Shown here piece after piece: positions 17,912 to 27,277 of a stretch of DNA of 64,000 nucleotides. Source of the stretch: Verrucomicrobiaceae bacterium. GTDB taxonomy: Bacteria; Verrucomicrobiota; Verrucomicrobiia; Verrucomicrobiales; Verrucomicrobiaceae. Each line of letters begins with the position of its first letter. Position 1 is the first letter of the stretch. The translations under genes and the position numbers were made by a program. Location: positions 186,001 to 250,000 of the forward strand of contig JAIXYN010000005.1 in NCBI GenBank assembly GCA_027490195.1, in the 5' to 3' direction. The notes below the pieces were generated by a model. The model made no database searches and was not told the origin of the DNA. It worked only from the letters and a program-made list of their open reading frames with translations.

Positions 17912-20900
17912 TCAGTTGAGGTAGATAAACTCCTTCCCATTCACGAGCACGTGACACAGGTCAGCCCACACCCGCTCGTCATCTGGCGTCGCCCCATAGC
18001 TGGGAGCCTGCTCGCGGACGAAGGTGAGCGCGTCCTGCAATTCCGGGTTCGTTGGCGGCCGGGAATACGCGGTGAGATACATCTGCCGCACCCTTTCCTC
18101 GGGCGCGCTGATGGACGCGAGGCGTTTCGCCCAGACGTGCATCTGGTCGATGATGAAGGGGTCGTTCATCATGATTAATGCCTGCGCGGGGACATTCGAA
18201 ACATTGCGCCTCCCCATAGAAGTGAAAGGAATCGGCGCATCAAAGGCGAGGAACATGGGCTGGAGGAAGTTGCGCCGGACGGAGATGTAGATGCTGCGCC
18301 GACCATCGCCATCAAGCGGACCGCTATTGCCGGGCTTGCCGCGACCATCCATGAAGGGAGTCAGGTAAACCATCACGCTCGGTCCGCTAGTAGTCGGCTT
18401 GAGCCGCCCAGATGCCGCGAGCACGGCATCGCGAATCGCCTCGCCTTCGAGCCGTTTCACGTTCATGCGATGCAGCAGGATGTTTTCGGGATCGGCCCGC
18501 TCCGCAACTTCATCGGTGACCGCGCTGGACATCTGATAGCTTTTAGACAGCACGATCTCGCGGATCAGCGACTTAACGGACCAGCCGAGATCACGGCTGA
18601 AATGCACGGCGAGGTAATCAAGCAGCTCACGATGCGACGGTGCCTGACCGAGCACGCCGAAATTGTCCACGGTGGGCACGATGCCGCGACCGAAGAGGTG
18701 ATACCATACTCGGTTGACCATGACGCGCGATGTGAACGGATTGGACGGAGCCGTCAGGGCATGGGCTAGCTCCAAGCGGCCGCTGCCTGCATACTTGCTC
18801 GACTGCGTGCCAGCAATGGCTTCAAGGAAACGACGCGGTGTGCGTTCCCCAGGATTCTTCGACTGACCCCGAATGAGCAGGAAATCGTCAATGCCGCTGC
18901 CATCGAGCATCGCCGGCGCTGTTTGCGAACCAGGCTGGATGCGGGCGATGAGTTCCGATTGCGTGCTGAGGAAGAGCTTGAGATCTGCGGCCAAGTTGGC
19001 TGCGTCTCTGCTGCCAGGCGGACAGAACAGATCGTTGTGTCGCACGAGCCAGTCAGCGAGTGCAGCCGAGCCATCGGCGGTGAGATTGTCCGTGGCGATG
19101 CGTTCGGCGACTCGCACAAAGAGGTCTTGCAAGGCCTCAGCCAGCGATTGCATGGAGGTCACGCCGGGACGCGACAAAGCTTCGATAAGCAACTCGTTCG
19201 ACATGTCCGGCATCGGCGGCTGCGTGTTACTTTGAACGACCATCGCGATCTGGAACGGACGGTCGTCCATGGGGCTGAACTCGGCGTGCACGCGATGGGT
19301 GCGATCAGCGGCATACGAAGCGAGCGGATGCTGCACCCAGCGCCACTGATCTTTGTCGTCTTTGCAGTCCTTCAGCAAGGCACCATGCAGCGGCCCCTGG
19401 ATGATGAGATGCGAATCAACATTTGCGTAAGCGTGAAACGATCCGCGCGCGAGATACCATAGGCTGCTCCCGCGCAGCGCCACATCGGGCGTGCGCAGTG
19501 TTTGCTCGCCCCGTTCCCATGATCCGATCTTGCCACCATCGCGCTCGGATTGTTTGACGGCGAGCTTGCTCCACGCCGGATCGCGCAGTGCCGATGCTGC
19601 GCTGACGAATCCTGCCACCGGTAGCCCTGTGCCCGTGCCGAAAACCGGATCACCGATCTTCGCTGGCCGGGAGCCGAAGCTGAAGCCGTCCTGCACCCAG
19701 TCATGCGGTCCGGGCTTGGCATAATCGACCACGATGTCTTCGGACTTGATCGGGGATAGTGTTTCGGTCCGAGCTTTCTGCAATGCTGCGACGATAGGCG
19801 AAAGGCGCGCGGCAAACTCTGCGGCGGTCGCGGCTTGCTTCTGACGCAGCAGCGCAGCGAAGGCATGCAGCGGATGCTCCGGTGACTTGGCTGCGAGCTT
19901 GAGTTCTTCCGTCCAAGGGGGGCTTGCGTCTGGCTTGTCGATTGCTGCCAGCAATCGTTCCGCCGTGTGCCTGATGCCGGGCAGGTGCGCCTTGGCCAGA
20001 GCTTGGAGAAGCTTCGGGCGCCCGGTGGTTCTGAGCTGGTCGAGTTGGGCGGCTATTTGTCGGTGTGCTTCGATCGTTTCAAAGCGCGCCTGCCGGTAAG
20101 TGCTGCTGATGAGGAAGCCCGTGAGGGCGTAGTAGTCGCGCTGCGAGATGGCGTCGAATTTGTGATCGTGGCAGCGGGCGCATGCGACGGTTAGGCCGAG
20201 GAAAGTCTTCGACATCACGTCGAGCCGGTTGTCCATCCGGTCAGCTTCGTCCTGCCGGATGTCCACCGGCGAATGCACTTCCTCGCCGAGGAACCAGAAG
20301 CCGGTACCGAGGATGGATTCGTTCGCGCCGGTTTTCGCGTTCATGCGCGGTCGCGGTATAAGGTCGCCTGCGATGTGCTCGGTGACGAAGTCGTTGTAGC
20401 GCACATCCTGGTTCAAGGCGCGGATGACATAGTCACGATACTGGTAGGCGTTCGGAATGATGGGCTCGAACTCGTGACCGCGCGTCTCTGCATAGCGCAC
20501 CAAGTCCAGCCAGTGCCGCGCCCAGCGTTCGCCGAACGCTTCCGTGGCCAGCAGACGATCCACGACTTTCTGCAGCGCGGTCGTCGAGTTGTCGTTCAGG
20601 AATGACTCCACTTCCGACGGCGAAGGTGGCAGGCCCGTGATGTCGAAGCTGACGCGACGGATCAGCGTGCGTTTGTCGGCCGGGGCAGCGGGATGAAGTT
20701 TGTGTTCCTCCAGCTTGGCGAGAACATGCCGGTCAATTCGACTCTCGCCCCACGCGGCATCCTTTACCACTGGCAGCGGCTTCTCCTTGGGCAGTTCCCA
20801 GCTCCAATGTTCGGCCTTTCGCTTCGCAAGATCAAAGGCGTTGGCGACGCTCTTCTTCGGCGCGCTCTCGGCCGGCCATGGCGCGCCCTGTTTGACCCAG

Positions 20901-21298
20901 TTGGTCAGGTCGGCGATTTGCGCATCGGTGAGCCGGGTCTTGGGCGGCATTTGCAGATCCTGGTTTTTGTAAGTAATGGATTCAATGAAGAGGCTCTTCT
21001 CCGGATCACCCGGCACGACTGCGGCCCGCGTGTCTCCGCCTTTCAGCGCCGAGTCACGGGAATCAAGAAACAACCCACCCTTCAGTTTCTTCGCGCCTAC
21101 GCTGTGACATTCATAACAGCGCTCCGTCAGCAGCGGACGGATCTTCCTCTCAAAGAACTCGAGCTGGTCATTGCTGAAGTCAGCAGCGACGACGGTGCCA
21201 GCTCCGAGGAGCAGGCATAAGAGCAGCGACAAGCTGTATCGGGCCCTCAGACTCGATGCCAACCGGTTCGCTTCAGTATTTGGAAGTCGCGTGTCCAT
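17912..21298 (-). CDS. Cytochrome c-DUF1549-DUF1553 (PSCyt1-PSCyt2-PSD1) protein
   Basis: The 1128-residue secreted protein has a signal segment at about 20-39 (YSLSLLLCLLLGAG), then the planctomycete cytochrome c domain with CYECH at 61-65 and a probable axial Met in DLQMPPKTRLT. DUF1549 follows at about 180-390, with LIRRVSFDITGLPPSPSEV and CARCHDHKFD. A long beta-rich middle domain spans about 500-780, and DUF1553 about 820-1120, with NRVWYHLFGRGIVPTVDNFG and VPAQALIMMNDPF. This is the full-length architecture. Family knowledge: two CxxCH motifs suggest a periplasmic electron-transfer role. Its partner DUF1501 gene begins 5 bases downstream. A 96-base gap separates it from the beta-propeller gene upstream. 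Confidence 0.93.
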   Translation of the reverse strand: MDTRLPNTEANRLASSLRARYSLSLLLCLLLGAGTVVAADFSNDQLEFFERKIRPLLTERCYECHSVGAKKLKGGLFLDSRDSALKGGDTRAAVVPGDPEKSLFIESITYKNQDLQMPPKTRLTDAQIADLTNWVKQGAPWPAESAPKKSVANAFDLAKRKAEHWSWELPKEKPLPVVKDAAWGESRIDRHVLAKLEEHKLHPAAPADKRTLIRRVSFDITGLPPSPSEVESFLNDNSTTALQKVVDRLLATEAFGERWARHWLDLVRYAETRGHEFEPIIPNAYQYRDYVIRALNQDVRYNDFVTEHIAGDLIPRPRMNAKTGANESILGTGFWFLGEEVHSPVDIRQDEADRMDNRLDVMSKTFLGLTVACARCHDHKFDAISQRDYYALTGFLISSTYRQARFETIEAHRQIAAQLDQLRTTGRPKLLQALAKAHLPGIRHTAERLLAAIDKPDASPPWTEELKLAAKSPEHPLHAFAALLRQKQAATAAEFAARLSPIVAALQKARTETLSPIKSEDIVVDYAKPGPHDWVQDGFSFGSRPAKIGDPVFGTGTGLPVAGFVSAASALRDPAWSKLAVKQSERDGGKIGSWERGEQTLRTPDVALRGSSLWYLARGSFHAYANVDSHLIIQGPLHGALLKDCKDDKDQWRWVQHPLASYAADRTHRVHAEFSPMDDRPFQIAMVVQSNTQPPMPDMSNELLIEALSRPGVTSMQSLAEALQDLFVRVAERIATDNLTADGSAALADWLVRHNDLFCPPGSRDAANLAADLKLFLSTQSELIARIQPGSQTAPAMLDGSGIDDFLLIRGQSKNPGERTPRRFLEAIAGTQSSKYAGSGRLELAHALTAPSNPFTSRVMVNRVWYHLFGRGIVPTVDNFGVLGQAPSHRELLDYLAVHFSRDLGWSVKSLIREIVLSKSYQMSSAVTDEVAERADPENILLHRMNVKRLEGEAIRDAVLAASGRLKPTTSGPSVMVYLTPFMDGRGKPGNSGPLDGDGRRSIYISVRRNFLQPMFLAFDAPIPFTSMGRRNVSNVPAQALIMMNDPFIIDQMHVWAKRLASISAPEERVRQMYLTAYSRPPTNPELQDALTFVREQAPSYGATPDDERVWADLCHVLVNGKEFIYLN

Positions 21299-21394
21299 AA
21301 TGGGTTCAAAGTCGTCGCCAGTGCGACGTATTAGATAAGGTCGCTCCGCTCATGCAGGAAGAAGTCCCGTGCACCAGCAGAGGGCGATCAAGCC

Positions 21395-22318
21395 TTAGCG
21401 CAATGGCTCGCCTTCGACCGGCTTTCCGTCGGTATCCAGGATCTGCACTTCATGGATGCCGGGTCCCTTTTCCTCGCTGAAGGTCCAAACGACCTTCTTG
21501 TCAGGCGTGATCTCGACGAGCTTGGTGCGGTTCGCGCCAATCGCGTAGCTACAGATCACAGTATTACCGTTGGGCAGTCGCTGCGCACCGCAGGGATCAC
21601 GCAGCAGGGCTGCAGGCAGGTCCTTGTTGGAGATTTCCCACACGATCTTGCCGTCTTTGTCCACCTCCACGGCCGTGTCGCTGTGGGTCAGGTTGACATG
21701 CGTGTTGCCGTTGGGCAGGCGGATGGCGGTGAAGGGCCATCCGTCCTTGCGGTCTTGCGGAGCCTTGAACTCCCAGACGATCTTGCCTTCCGGCGTGTAT
21801 TCCCGCACGACCTTGTCCAGCAGTTGAGGCACCAGATAGTTGCCGTTTGGCAGCTTCCTCGTCATGCGACTCTCCATGTGATGATTGGTGTTCTGGCATT
21901 GCAGCGGAACATCAACAACGATCTTTCCTTCACGATTCACCTCGAGAATGCGCGGCTTTGCTCCGGCTTCAGTCAGCATGATGTTTCCGTTCGGCAATGC
22001 CTGCGCGGTGTTCACCTCGGACTGGGTCCCCTTGAACTCAAAGATTTTGGTCAAATCCCGCTTGATCTCGATCACGGCACCGCCCGGGTAGTCCTTGTTC
22101 TTGGAGACGGCGAGAAGAAGATTTCCATTGGGCAGAACACAACCATCACGGGTGGCACCAGGGTATTTCCAGATCGTCTTGCCATCTCCGTCCACGATGC
22201 GGGTCTCACCTCCTGTGGCCAAGAATGAGTGTTTGACTGGCTCGGCCGCCGAAGCGCAAAGCGCGCTCAAGGTGATCGCGGCAAGGTGAGCTTGAATTTG
22301 GAAGAGGAAGTTTTTCAT
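21395..22318 (-). CDS. Secreted beta-propeller with LPNGN repeats
   Basis: The start is the ATG at 22318, which begins a signal peptide (KNFLFQIQAHLAAITL, cleavage near CASAA). The 307-residue protein contains five copies of an LPNGN motif, each starting a beta-blade, alternating with GKIVWE(F/I)-type strands; this gives a six- or seven-bladed propeller like PQQ-binding-like or arylsulfotransferase-like proteins. No PQQ tryptophan-docking pattern is obvious, so cofactor binding is uncertain. It is the first gene of the minus-strand operon, read divergently from the XylR-type regulator, and could bind or oxidise the sugar or glycan that the locus handles. Confidence 0.8.
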   Translation of the reverse strand: MKNFLFQIQAHLAAITLSALCASAAEPVKHSFLATGGETRIVDGDGKTIWKYPGATRDGCVLPNGNLLLAVSKNKDYPGGAVIEIKRDLTKIFEFKGTQSEVNTAQALPNGNIMLTEAGAKPRILEVNREGKIVVDVPLQCQNTNHHMESRMTRKLPNGNYLVPQLLDKVVREYTPEGKIVWEFKAPQDRKDGWPFTAIRLPNGNTHVNLTHSDTAVEVDKDGKIVWEISNKDLPAALLRDPCGAQRLPNGNTVICSYAIGANRTKLVEITPDKKVVWTFSEEKGPGIHEVQILDTDGKPVEGEPLR

Positions 22319-22490
22319 GATTCGAATGTTATGACAGTAAACGCCAACAGCCACTAAGGCTTTGCGCCTAATTATTGAAGTTTTGCGTCATTTGCCAGAT
22401 GCTATAAGATTGCGAATTTTCAATTGGCGGCACTCTACGGCACCGCGTTTCCTCCGCCCGCGAATGAGTCCACACCCTATTATCTGACTG
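22319..22490. promoter_or_regulatory. Divergent control region between sugar operon and XylR-type regulator, with TTTGCG direct repeats
   Basis: The 172-base AT-richer spacer holds the promoters of the minus-strand operon and of the plus-strand regulator. TTTGCG occurs at 22361-22366 and again at 22382-22387, a 21-base period, with TTTGCC at 22391-22396 and ATTGCG at 22409-22414. Direct half-sites two helical turns apart are typical for AraC-family proteins, so these are candidate operators of the adjacent regulator (inference). TATAAGAT at 22403-22410 could be a -10 box for the regulator gene. Confidence 0.5.
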
Positions 22491-23690
22491 ATGATTTGCA
22501 GCAACATCAAACGACCGCAGGTTGCCCTGCTCATCGAATCCTCGCGTGCATATGGCCGCGGCCTCTTGCGCGGAATTGCCCGCTACGTCCGCGAGCATGG
22601 GCCATGGTCGATTTACTATCAGGAGCGCCGCCAGGGCGATGCGCCGCCGAGCTGGCTTCGGGACTGGAGCGGCGATGGCATCATCGCACGCGTGGACGAT
22701 CGCGAAATGGCGCGAGCCATCCAGCGCCACGGCGTTCCCGCTGTGGACCTGCGCGGCTTGTTTACCGATCTCAGCATGCCATTGATCGAAACAGATGACG
22801 AGGAAGTGGTGCGGCTATCGGTCGAGCATTTGCGCGAGCGTGGCTTCCGGCAATTCGCCTATTGCGGATTCCCCGGCACGAACTACTCGGACAAGCGCGA
22901 GATGATGTTCGTCCGGCGCCTTCAGGCACTGGGCCTGCCCTGCGAGGTTTTCGCCCCCAGCAAACCGCTGCGCAGCGGCGGCACGTTCGCCATGGAACAG
23001 CATGGCCTGGTGCATGACAAAGATGTCTCGCATTGGCTGGCGCAGCTTCCTCAACCCATCGGCCTCCTGTGCTGCAACGACATCCGTGGACAGCAGGTGC
23101 TGGGGCTGTGCCGTCAATTGGGGCTCGCCGTGCCGGATGAAATCGCCGTGCTGGGCATCGACAATGACGAGGTTCATTGTGAACTGGCGGATCCGCCTCT
23201 CTCCAGCGTGATCATGAATACCGGAAAGATCGGCTACGAAGCCGCTGCGCTTCTGGCCGGCATGATGGAAGGCGCGCCGCCGCCTGCTGCCCCGAGATTC
23301 GTTCCGCCCAAGGGCATCGCCACGCGGCGCTCCACGGAAGTGCTCGCCATCGCCGACCGTCAGGTCGCCACCGCCGTGCGTTTCATCCGCGAGCGCGCCT
23401 GCATGGGAATCCAAGTGAGCGATATCCTCCAAGCCGTTCCGCTCTCCCGCAGCAGCCTCGAACGCCGCTTTGCCGCCGCCCTTCACCGGACGCCTAAAGA
23501 GGAGATTCTCAGGGTGCAGATGCAACGCGCTAAGGATCTCCTTGTGGCATCGGATTTCTCCCTCGCCGAAATCGCCAACAAGACTGGATTCAAACACGCC
23601 GAGTATCTGAACGTGATCTTCAAAATCAAAATGGGTCAAACTCCAGGGCAATATCGTGCGACCAATCAGCTCCCTGGCATCCGACAGTGA
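22491..23690 (+). CDS. XylR-type AraC-family transcriptional regulator with LacI-like sensing domain
   Basis: The 399-residue protein joins a periplasmic-binding-protein-like sensor (about 8-275; starts PQVALLIESSRAYGRGLLRG, contains IAVLGIDNDEVHCELADPP) to an AraC helix-turn-helix pair (about 290-390; SRSSLERRFAAALHRTP and LAEIANKTGFKHAEYLNVIF). This is the architecture of E. coli XylR, which binds xylose and activates xylose genes; many Verrucomicrobiota paralogues sense other sugars. It lacks a signal peptide, so it is cytosolic. It is transcribed away from the nine-gene sugar operon and most likely activates it when the imported sugar is present. The ligand cannot be named from sequence. 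Confidence 0.92.
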   Translation: MICSNIKRPQVALLIESSRAYGRGLLRGIARYVREHGPWSIYYQERRQGDAPPSWLRDWSGDGIIARVDDREMARAIQRHGVPAVDLRGLFTDLSMPLIETDDEEVVRLSVEHLRERGFRQFAYCGFPGTNYSDKREMMFVRRLQALGLPCEVFAPSKPLRSGGTFAMEQHGLVHDKDVSHWLAQLPQPIGLLCCNDIRGQQVLGLCRQLGLAVPDEIAVLGIDNDEVHCELADPPLSSVIMNTGKIGYEAAALLAGMMEGAPPPAAPRFVPPKGIATRRSTEVLAIADRQVATAVRFIRERACMGIQVSDILQAVPLSRSSLERRFAAALHRTPKEEILRVQMQRAKDLLVASDFSLAEIANKTGFKHAEYLNVIFKIKMGQTPGQYRATNQLPGIRQ

Positions 23691-23917
23691 GGCTGACGCT
23701 TGGTGGATCACCCTAGTCCGAAAAAATCCATATCTCGGCGAATTACCGTCGCCATCCGGGGGCGTTGCTGCGCAAGAAGCTCCCTGGCGCATGCCCCGCC
23801 TCAAGGAACTCCGGCAACGCAATTTCGCTTGGCCCCCGACGTGCATAACGCCGGTTCAGCATCCACATGCAAAGTAGTCTCTTGCGAAATGAAGGTTGGT
23901 GATGCGTGCCGTACAAC

Positions 23918-25162
23918 TCACTCTACCCAGCGCCAGGCCGTTAGGGCATTGAGTTCACGAATGAAGATATCGCTGCCCGAAACGGCCAAATGCGCCCAAG
24001 TTTCCTTATCCGAGATCTGGCGCTGGTCGATCTCCTCATACTTTGCGGGATTGGCTTTGATCAGATGCAGTCTGCCGCGCTGATCGAGAGCCAGGATGCG
24101 GTCACCATTGGCAACCAGACTCCAATACTTGCCGTAGCTCTTGTCCGTGGTCCAGAGCCCCTTCCCGGTCTTCAGGTCCACCGCCATCACACGCTGATTT
24201 TTCAGATGCTCGTAGGCCACCCCATCCACTACCACGGGTGAACACATGTATCCCTGCGCTTTGAGAGACCAAAGCGCGGTTGCTTTGAAACGACCCTCGC
24301 TGTTGGTGATGTCGAAAAGCAGTGTCTGGCCGCCATAAGTGCTGGTGAAGATCGAATTACCGTTAATGACCGGTGTGAGGATGTTCATGCCGCGGAAAGC
24401 TTCCACGGGTTGTTCCCAGAGTACTTTGCCATCTGCCAGCGACAGGCCGGCGAGTTTTTCACGCGTCTGCACCACCAGCTGTCTAACGCCACGTAGTTCG
24501 GCGATGATGGGAGAGGAAAAGGCACTGCCACTCATGCCCCCACCGTCGTCCAAGGCACGCCAGAGGACTTTTCCGGTGGTCTTTGCCAGCTTTACCACCG
24601 CACCTCCGGCCTGCACGTAAACCGCGCCGTAATCGACGAGTGGTGAGGATACAAAACCAAAGGCTGGGACGACCGCTTTGAACTTCTCCACAAAATCTAC
24701 CCGCCAGCGCACTTCGCCTGTGGCCGCATTGAGACAAACGAGGACATCCCGTATGCCAGCCACATAAAGGCTGGTGCCGTCGCATGCTGGAGTGGCGCGA
24801 ATCCAGTCACCATTGGCTTTGGCAAAAAACGGCATCGACATTGAGCCCGGCCAAGATTGCTTCCAGAGTTCCTTGCCCGTCTTGCGATCCAGAGCGCGCA
24901 CGGTTTCCGTCTCTTTATCCACGGTCTCAGTGGTGAAGACGCGATCTCCTACAACGATAGGCCCTGAGTAGCTCGGGCTGAGTTCGATCCGCCACACTTG
25001 CTTGAGAGCCGTTTCTCCGAGTGATGAAGGCCACTTTGCCTTGGGCACCTGCCCATCTCGGCTGGGACCACGCCATTGATTCCAATCAGCTGCTGACGCG
25101 GTGGGAGATATAACGAGCGCGAGAGCACTGAAACCTGCCGCAATGGAAGCTGATAAAGTCAT
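23918..25162 (-). CDS. Secreted PQQ-like beta-propeller protein
   Basis: The ATG at 25162 is preferred over a GTG at 25183 since it begins a clean signal peptide (TLSASIAAGFSALALV, cleavage near ASA-AD). The 414-residue protein begins its mature part with WNQWRGPSRDGQ, the hallmark of a large PVC family of PQQ-binding-like propellers, and has blade motifs such as ALDRKTGKELWKQSW, CLNAATGEVRWRVDF and LADGKVLWEQP. The fold resembles BamB and quinoprotein dehydrogenases. It is the last gene of the secreted-protein operon and starts 49 bases after the stop of the Asp-box propeller gene. It may be an oxidase or simply a binding protein. Confidence 0.85.
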   Translation of the reverse strand: MTLSASIAAGFSALALVISPTASAADWNQWRGPSRDGQVPKAKWPSSLGETALKQVWRIELSPSYSGPIVVGDRVFTTETVDKETETVRALDRKTGKELWKQSWPGSMSMPFFAKANGDWIRATPACDGTSLYVAGIRDVLVCLNAATGEVRWRVDFVEKFKAVVPAFGFVSSPLVDYGAVYVQAGGAVVKLAKTTGKVLWRALDDGGGMSGSAFSSPIIAELRGVRQLVVQTREKLAGLSLADGKVLWEQPVEAFRGMNILTPVINGNSIFTSTYGGQTLLFDITNSEGRFKATALWSLKAQGYMCSPVVVDGVAYEHLKNQRVMAVDLKTGKGLWTTDKSYGKYWSLVANGDRILALDQRGRLHLIKANPAKYEEIDQRQISDKETWAHLAVSGSDIFIRELNALTAWRWVE

Positions 25163-25211
25163 GCGTCTGAATACGAGTATCACTTCAATACAGACTCACA
25201 TTCTTGCCTGA

Positions 25212-27269
25212 TCATTCATCGAGCTTCACTCTGCGCGCCATGTTGCCAAACATGTGGTAAATGACACTGCCGGGGACGCCGCTATAGGTGAAGCCGCGTG
25301 CGGTGTAGCTGGGGGCGTCGTGATGGAAATCAGCCCATGTTTTGCCGCCGTCGTTACTACGGAGGATGCCTTTGTCGCCATGCAGCGTGCTCATGAGCAT
25401 GAGGCCGGGTTTGTGAGGATCGATGTAGAGCGGGCCGCCGTCGAGGCGAGCGAGTTCTGTCCAAGTTTTGCCAGCGTCGGTGCTTTTGAGAAGCTTGGCA
25501 GGGCGTGTGCCTTTGTAGCTCCAGTAGTTCTCGTGCTGGCCGTCGTTGATGAAGAGTGTGGTCTCTTCCGTGGGATGATGCACGAGCCCGTCCACACCAT
25601 CGGCGGCGTGGGCGAGGTCCCAGGTCTCACCGCGATCATGACTGGCATAGAGCCCGCTGCGTTTGAGGCATTGCAAATAGATGTGCTGGCCGCTGGGACT
25701 GGTAGCAAGCGAGAGGCCGTTTCTGGTCTTCAGCGTGTGCGTCCAGTTCGTGCCACCGTCCTCGCTTTTGAAAACGCCAAGCTGGTAGTTCGCGAGGTGC
25801 ATGATGTCTGGATTCTTGGGGTCAAAACAAAGGTCCCCCATCTCACTGTCATCCAGCCACCTGCCCCACTCGCCGCCGAACTTTTCTTTGAGATCAAGTA
25901 CGAGGCTCCATGTCGCGCCGCCATCTTCCGTGCGGTGCAGTCGCGGATGCCGCGTGCCGCCGTGGCCGTGGATGATGGCGAACCATGTCTGTGGTTTTTT
26001 GGGATGCGCGTTGACGACGCTGCCGTCATGGTTCTGCCACTTCTCATTCCACCACTCCGTCTGAATGCGCATGGGCTGCCAAGATGCGCCGCCGTCATTG
26101 GTTTTGAAGACGCCTTGGTCCAGCGCGGCCACCATTGCTTGCTGCGGATCATGCGGGCTGATGGCGGGGCCTTGAAAGTAGCATAGCACTTGCAGGCCGG
26201 TGGTGCTGCCCGTCCAACTGGCGCCGAAGTCAGTGCTGCGACACATGAGCGAGCTGTCACATTTCAGCCATGTGCTACCATCCGCAGTGACCGCGAGGGC
26301 ACTGCACTTTCCCTCCGGCGAAGCGTAACGATTCATGCCGGGATAGCTTCCGCGGTCCCAGTTTTTCTCGATGCGATGGCGCGTCCAAGTTTCGCCGTTG
26401 TCGCTGCTCGCGACGAGTTCACCCAGCGCCCATAGCATGACTTTGCCACCACTCGCAACGGCGAGTCCACCGGCAAAGCGCAGACCGGGCTCCCACTTGT
26501 GTGGCGACTCTTTGACGGTGGTGAAGGTCGCTCCGCCATCACTGCTGCGGTGAAGTTTGCCATTGGAATCAAAGGCAAACAAGCCGCTGCCAGTGGGTGT
26601 GGCGCGTGCGGTTAAAACGATGCTGTCGGCGAGTTGAAGCCTCCATGTTTTGCCGTCATCGCGCGAGATGGCGAGTCCAGGTGATGGCCGGCATGAGACG
26701 CAGAGCGTGCCATCGGCGAGAAAAAAAGGAAACGCAGGCGTGTCGCGGCTGTTCTTAGCCACAGGAGGCTTCGCGAGTTCTGTCCACGTCGCTCCATGAT
26801 CACGGGAGACACGCAGGATGCTGTCGTGATCGAGCGCATAGACGCAGCCATTTCCGGAGACGGCGATGGCATGGCCAATGCCGGGCGTTTGATCATCGCC
26901 GATGGCTGGAGCTTTGCCAAAGGTCGCCTGCCAGCTCACACCGCCATCATGACTGGCCCAGATCATCCCGCAGGTGCCCCAATACATGTGCAGCGGCTCT
27001 TTGGGGTCGATGGCGAACTGCCGGTTATGTGAAACGATCTGCTTCCGAGCCATGACCCCGCGCTCGACATCGGCGGACATCTTTCGCCACGTCAATCCGG
27101 CATCCTGCGAACGAAACAGGCCGCTGAGGTCCGTCATGGCCCAGACTTCCTTGGGGTCCGTAGGATGCGCGACAACATCCTCGATCCACCCGCCGCCGCC
27201 GGGGCCAAAAGGCTGCCATGTTTCAGCAGCGAGAGTCGAAGAAGCTATAAGAGCGAGTAGCAGTTTCAT
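25212..27269 (-). CDS. Secreted BNR/Asp-box double beta-propeller (GH74/sortilin-like)
   Basis: The ATG at 27269 starts a signal peptide (KLLLALIASSTLAAE); the mature protein is about 670 residues. I count 13 Asp-box motifs of the form S-x-D-x-G-x-T-W (for example SQDAGLTW, SHDGGVSW, TEDGGATW, SNDGGKTW) spread from residue ~50 to the end. Thirteen boxes fit two seven-bladed propellers, the fold of GH74 xyloglucanases and of sortilin-like domains. GH74 catalytic aspartates cannot be assigned with certainty by eye. Between pectate-lyase-like and PQQ-like genes, a role in binding or cutting a plant or algal polysaccharide is likely. It starts 8 bases after the stop of the gene upstream. Confidence 0.82.
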   Translation of the reverse strand: MKLLLALIASSTLAAETWQPFGPGGGGWIEDVVAHPTDPKEVWAMTDLSGLFRSQDAGLTWRKMSADVERGVMARKQIVSHNRQFAIDPKEPLHMYWGTCGMIWASHDGGVSWQATFGKAPAIGDDQTPGIGHAIAVSGNGCVYALDHDSILRVSRDHGATWTELAKPPVAKNSRDTPAFPFFLADGTLCVSCRPSPGLAISRDDGKTWRLQLADSIVLTARATPTGSGLFAFDSNGKLHRSSDGGATFTTVKESPHKWEPGLRFAGGLAVASGGKVMLWALGELVASSDNGETWTRHRIEKNWDRGSYPGMNRYASPEGKCSALAVTADGSTWLKCDSSLMCRSTDFGASWTGSTTGLQVLCYFQGPAISPHDPQQAMVAALDQGVFKTNDGGASWQPMRIQTEWWNEKWQNHDGSVVNAHPKKPQTWFAIIHGHGGTRHPRLHRTEDGGATWSLVLDLKEKFGGEWGRWLDDSEMGDLCFDPKNPDIMHLANYQLGVFKSEDGGTNWTHTLKTRNGLSLATSPSGQHIYLQCLKRSGLYASHDRGETWDLAHAADGVDGLVHHPTEETTLFINDGQHENYWSYKGTRPAKLLKSTDAGKTWTELARLDGGPLYIDPHKPGLMLMSTLHGDKGILRSNDGGKTWADFHHDAPSYTARGFTYSGVPGSVIYHMFGNMARRVKLDE

Positions 27270-27277
27270 ATGGGCTA

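Noticed and set aside
23763-23950. attC-like or integron-type sequence (GCGTTGC, later GCAACGC and GTTAGGGC) in the spacer after the XylR-type regulator
   Set aside because: The RYYYAAC core does not fit (GCATAAC has a purine at position 3), the GTTAGGGC lies inside the end of the propeller gene, and no integrase or repeated cassette boundary is seen. The GCGTTGC/GCAACGC pair is only a weak dyad.
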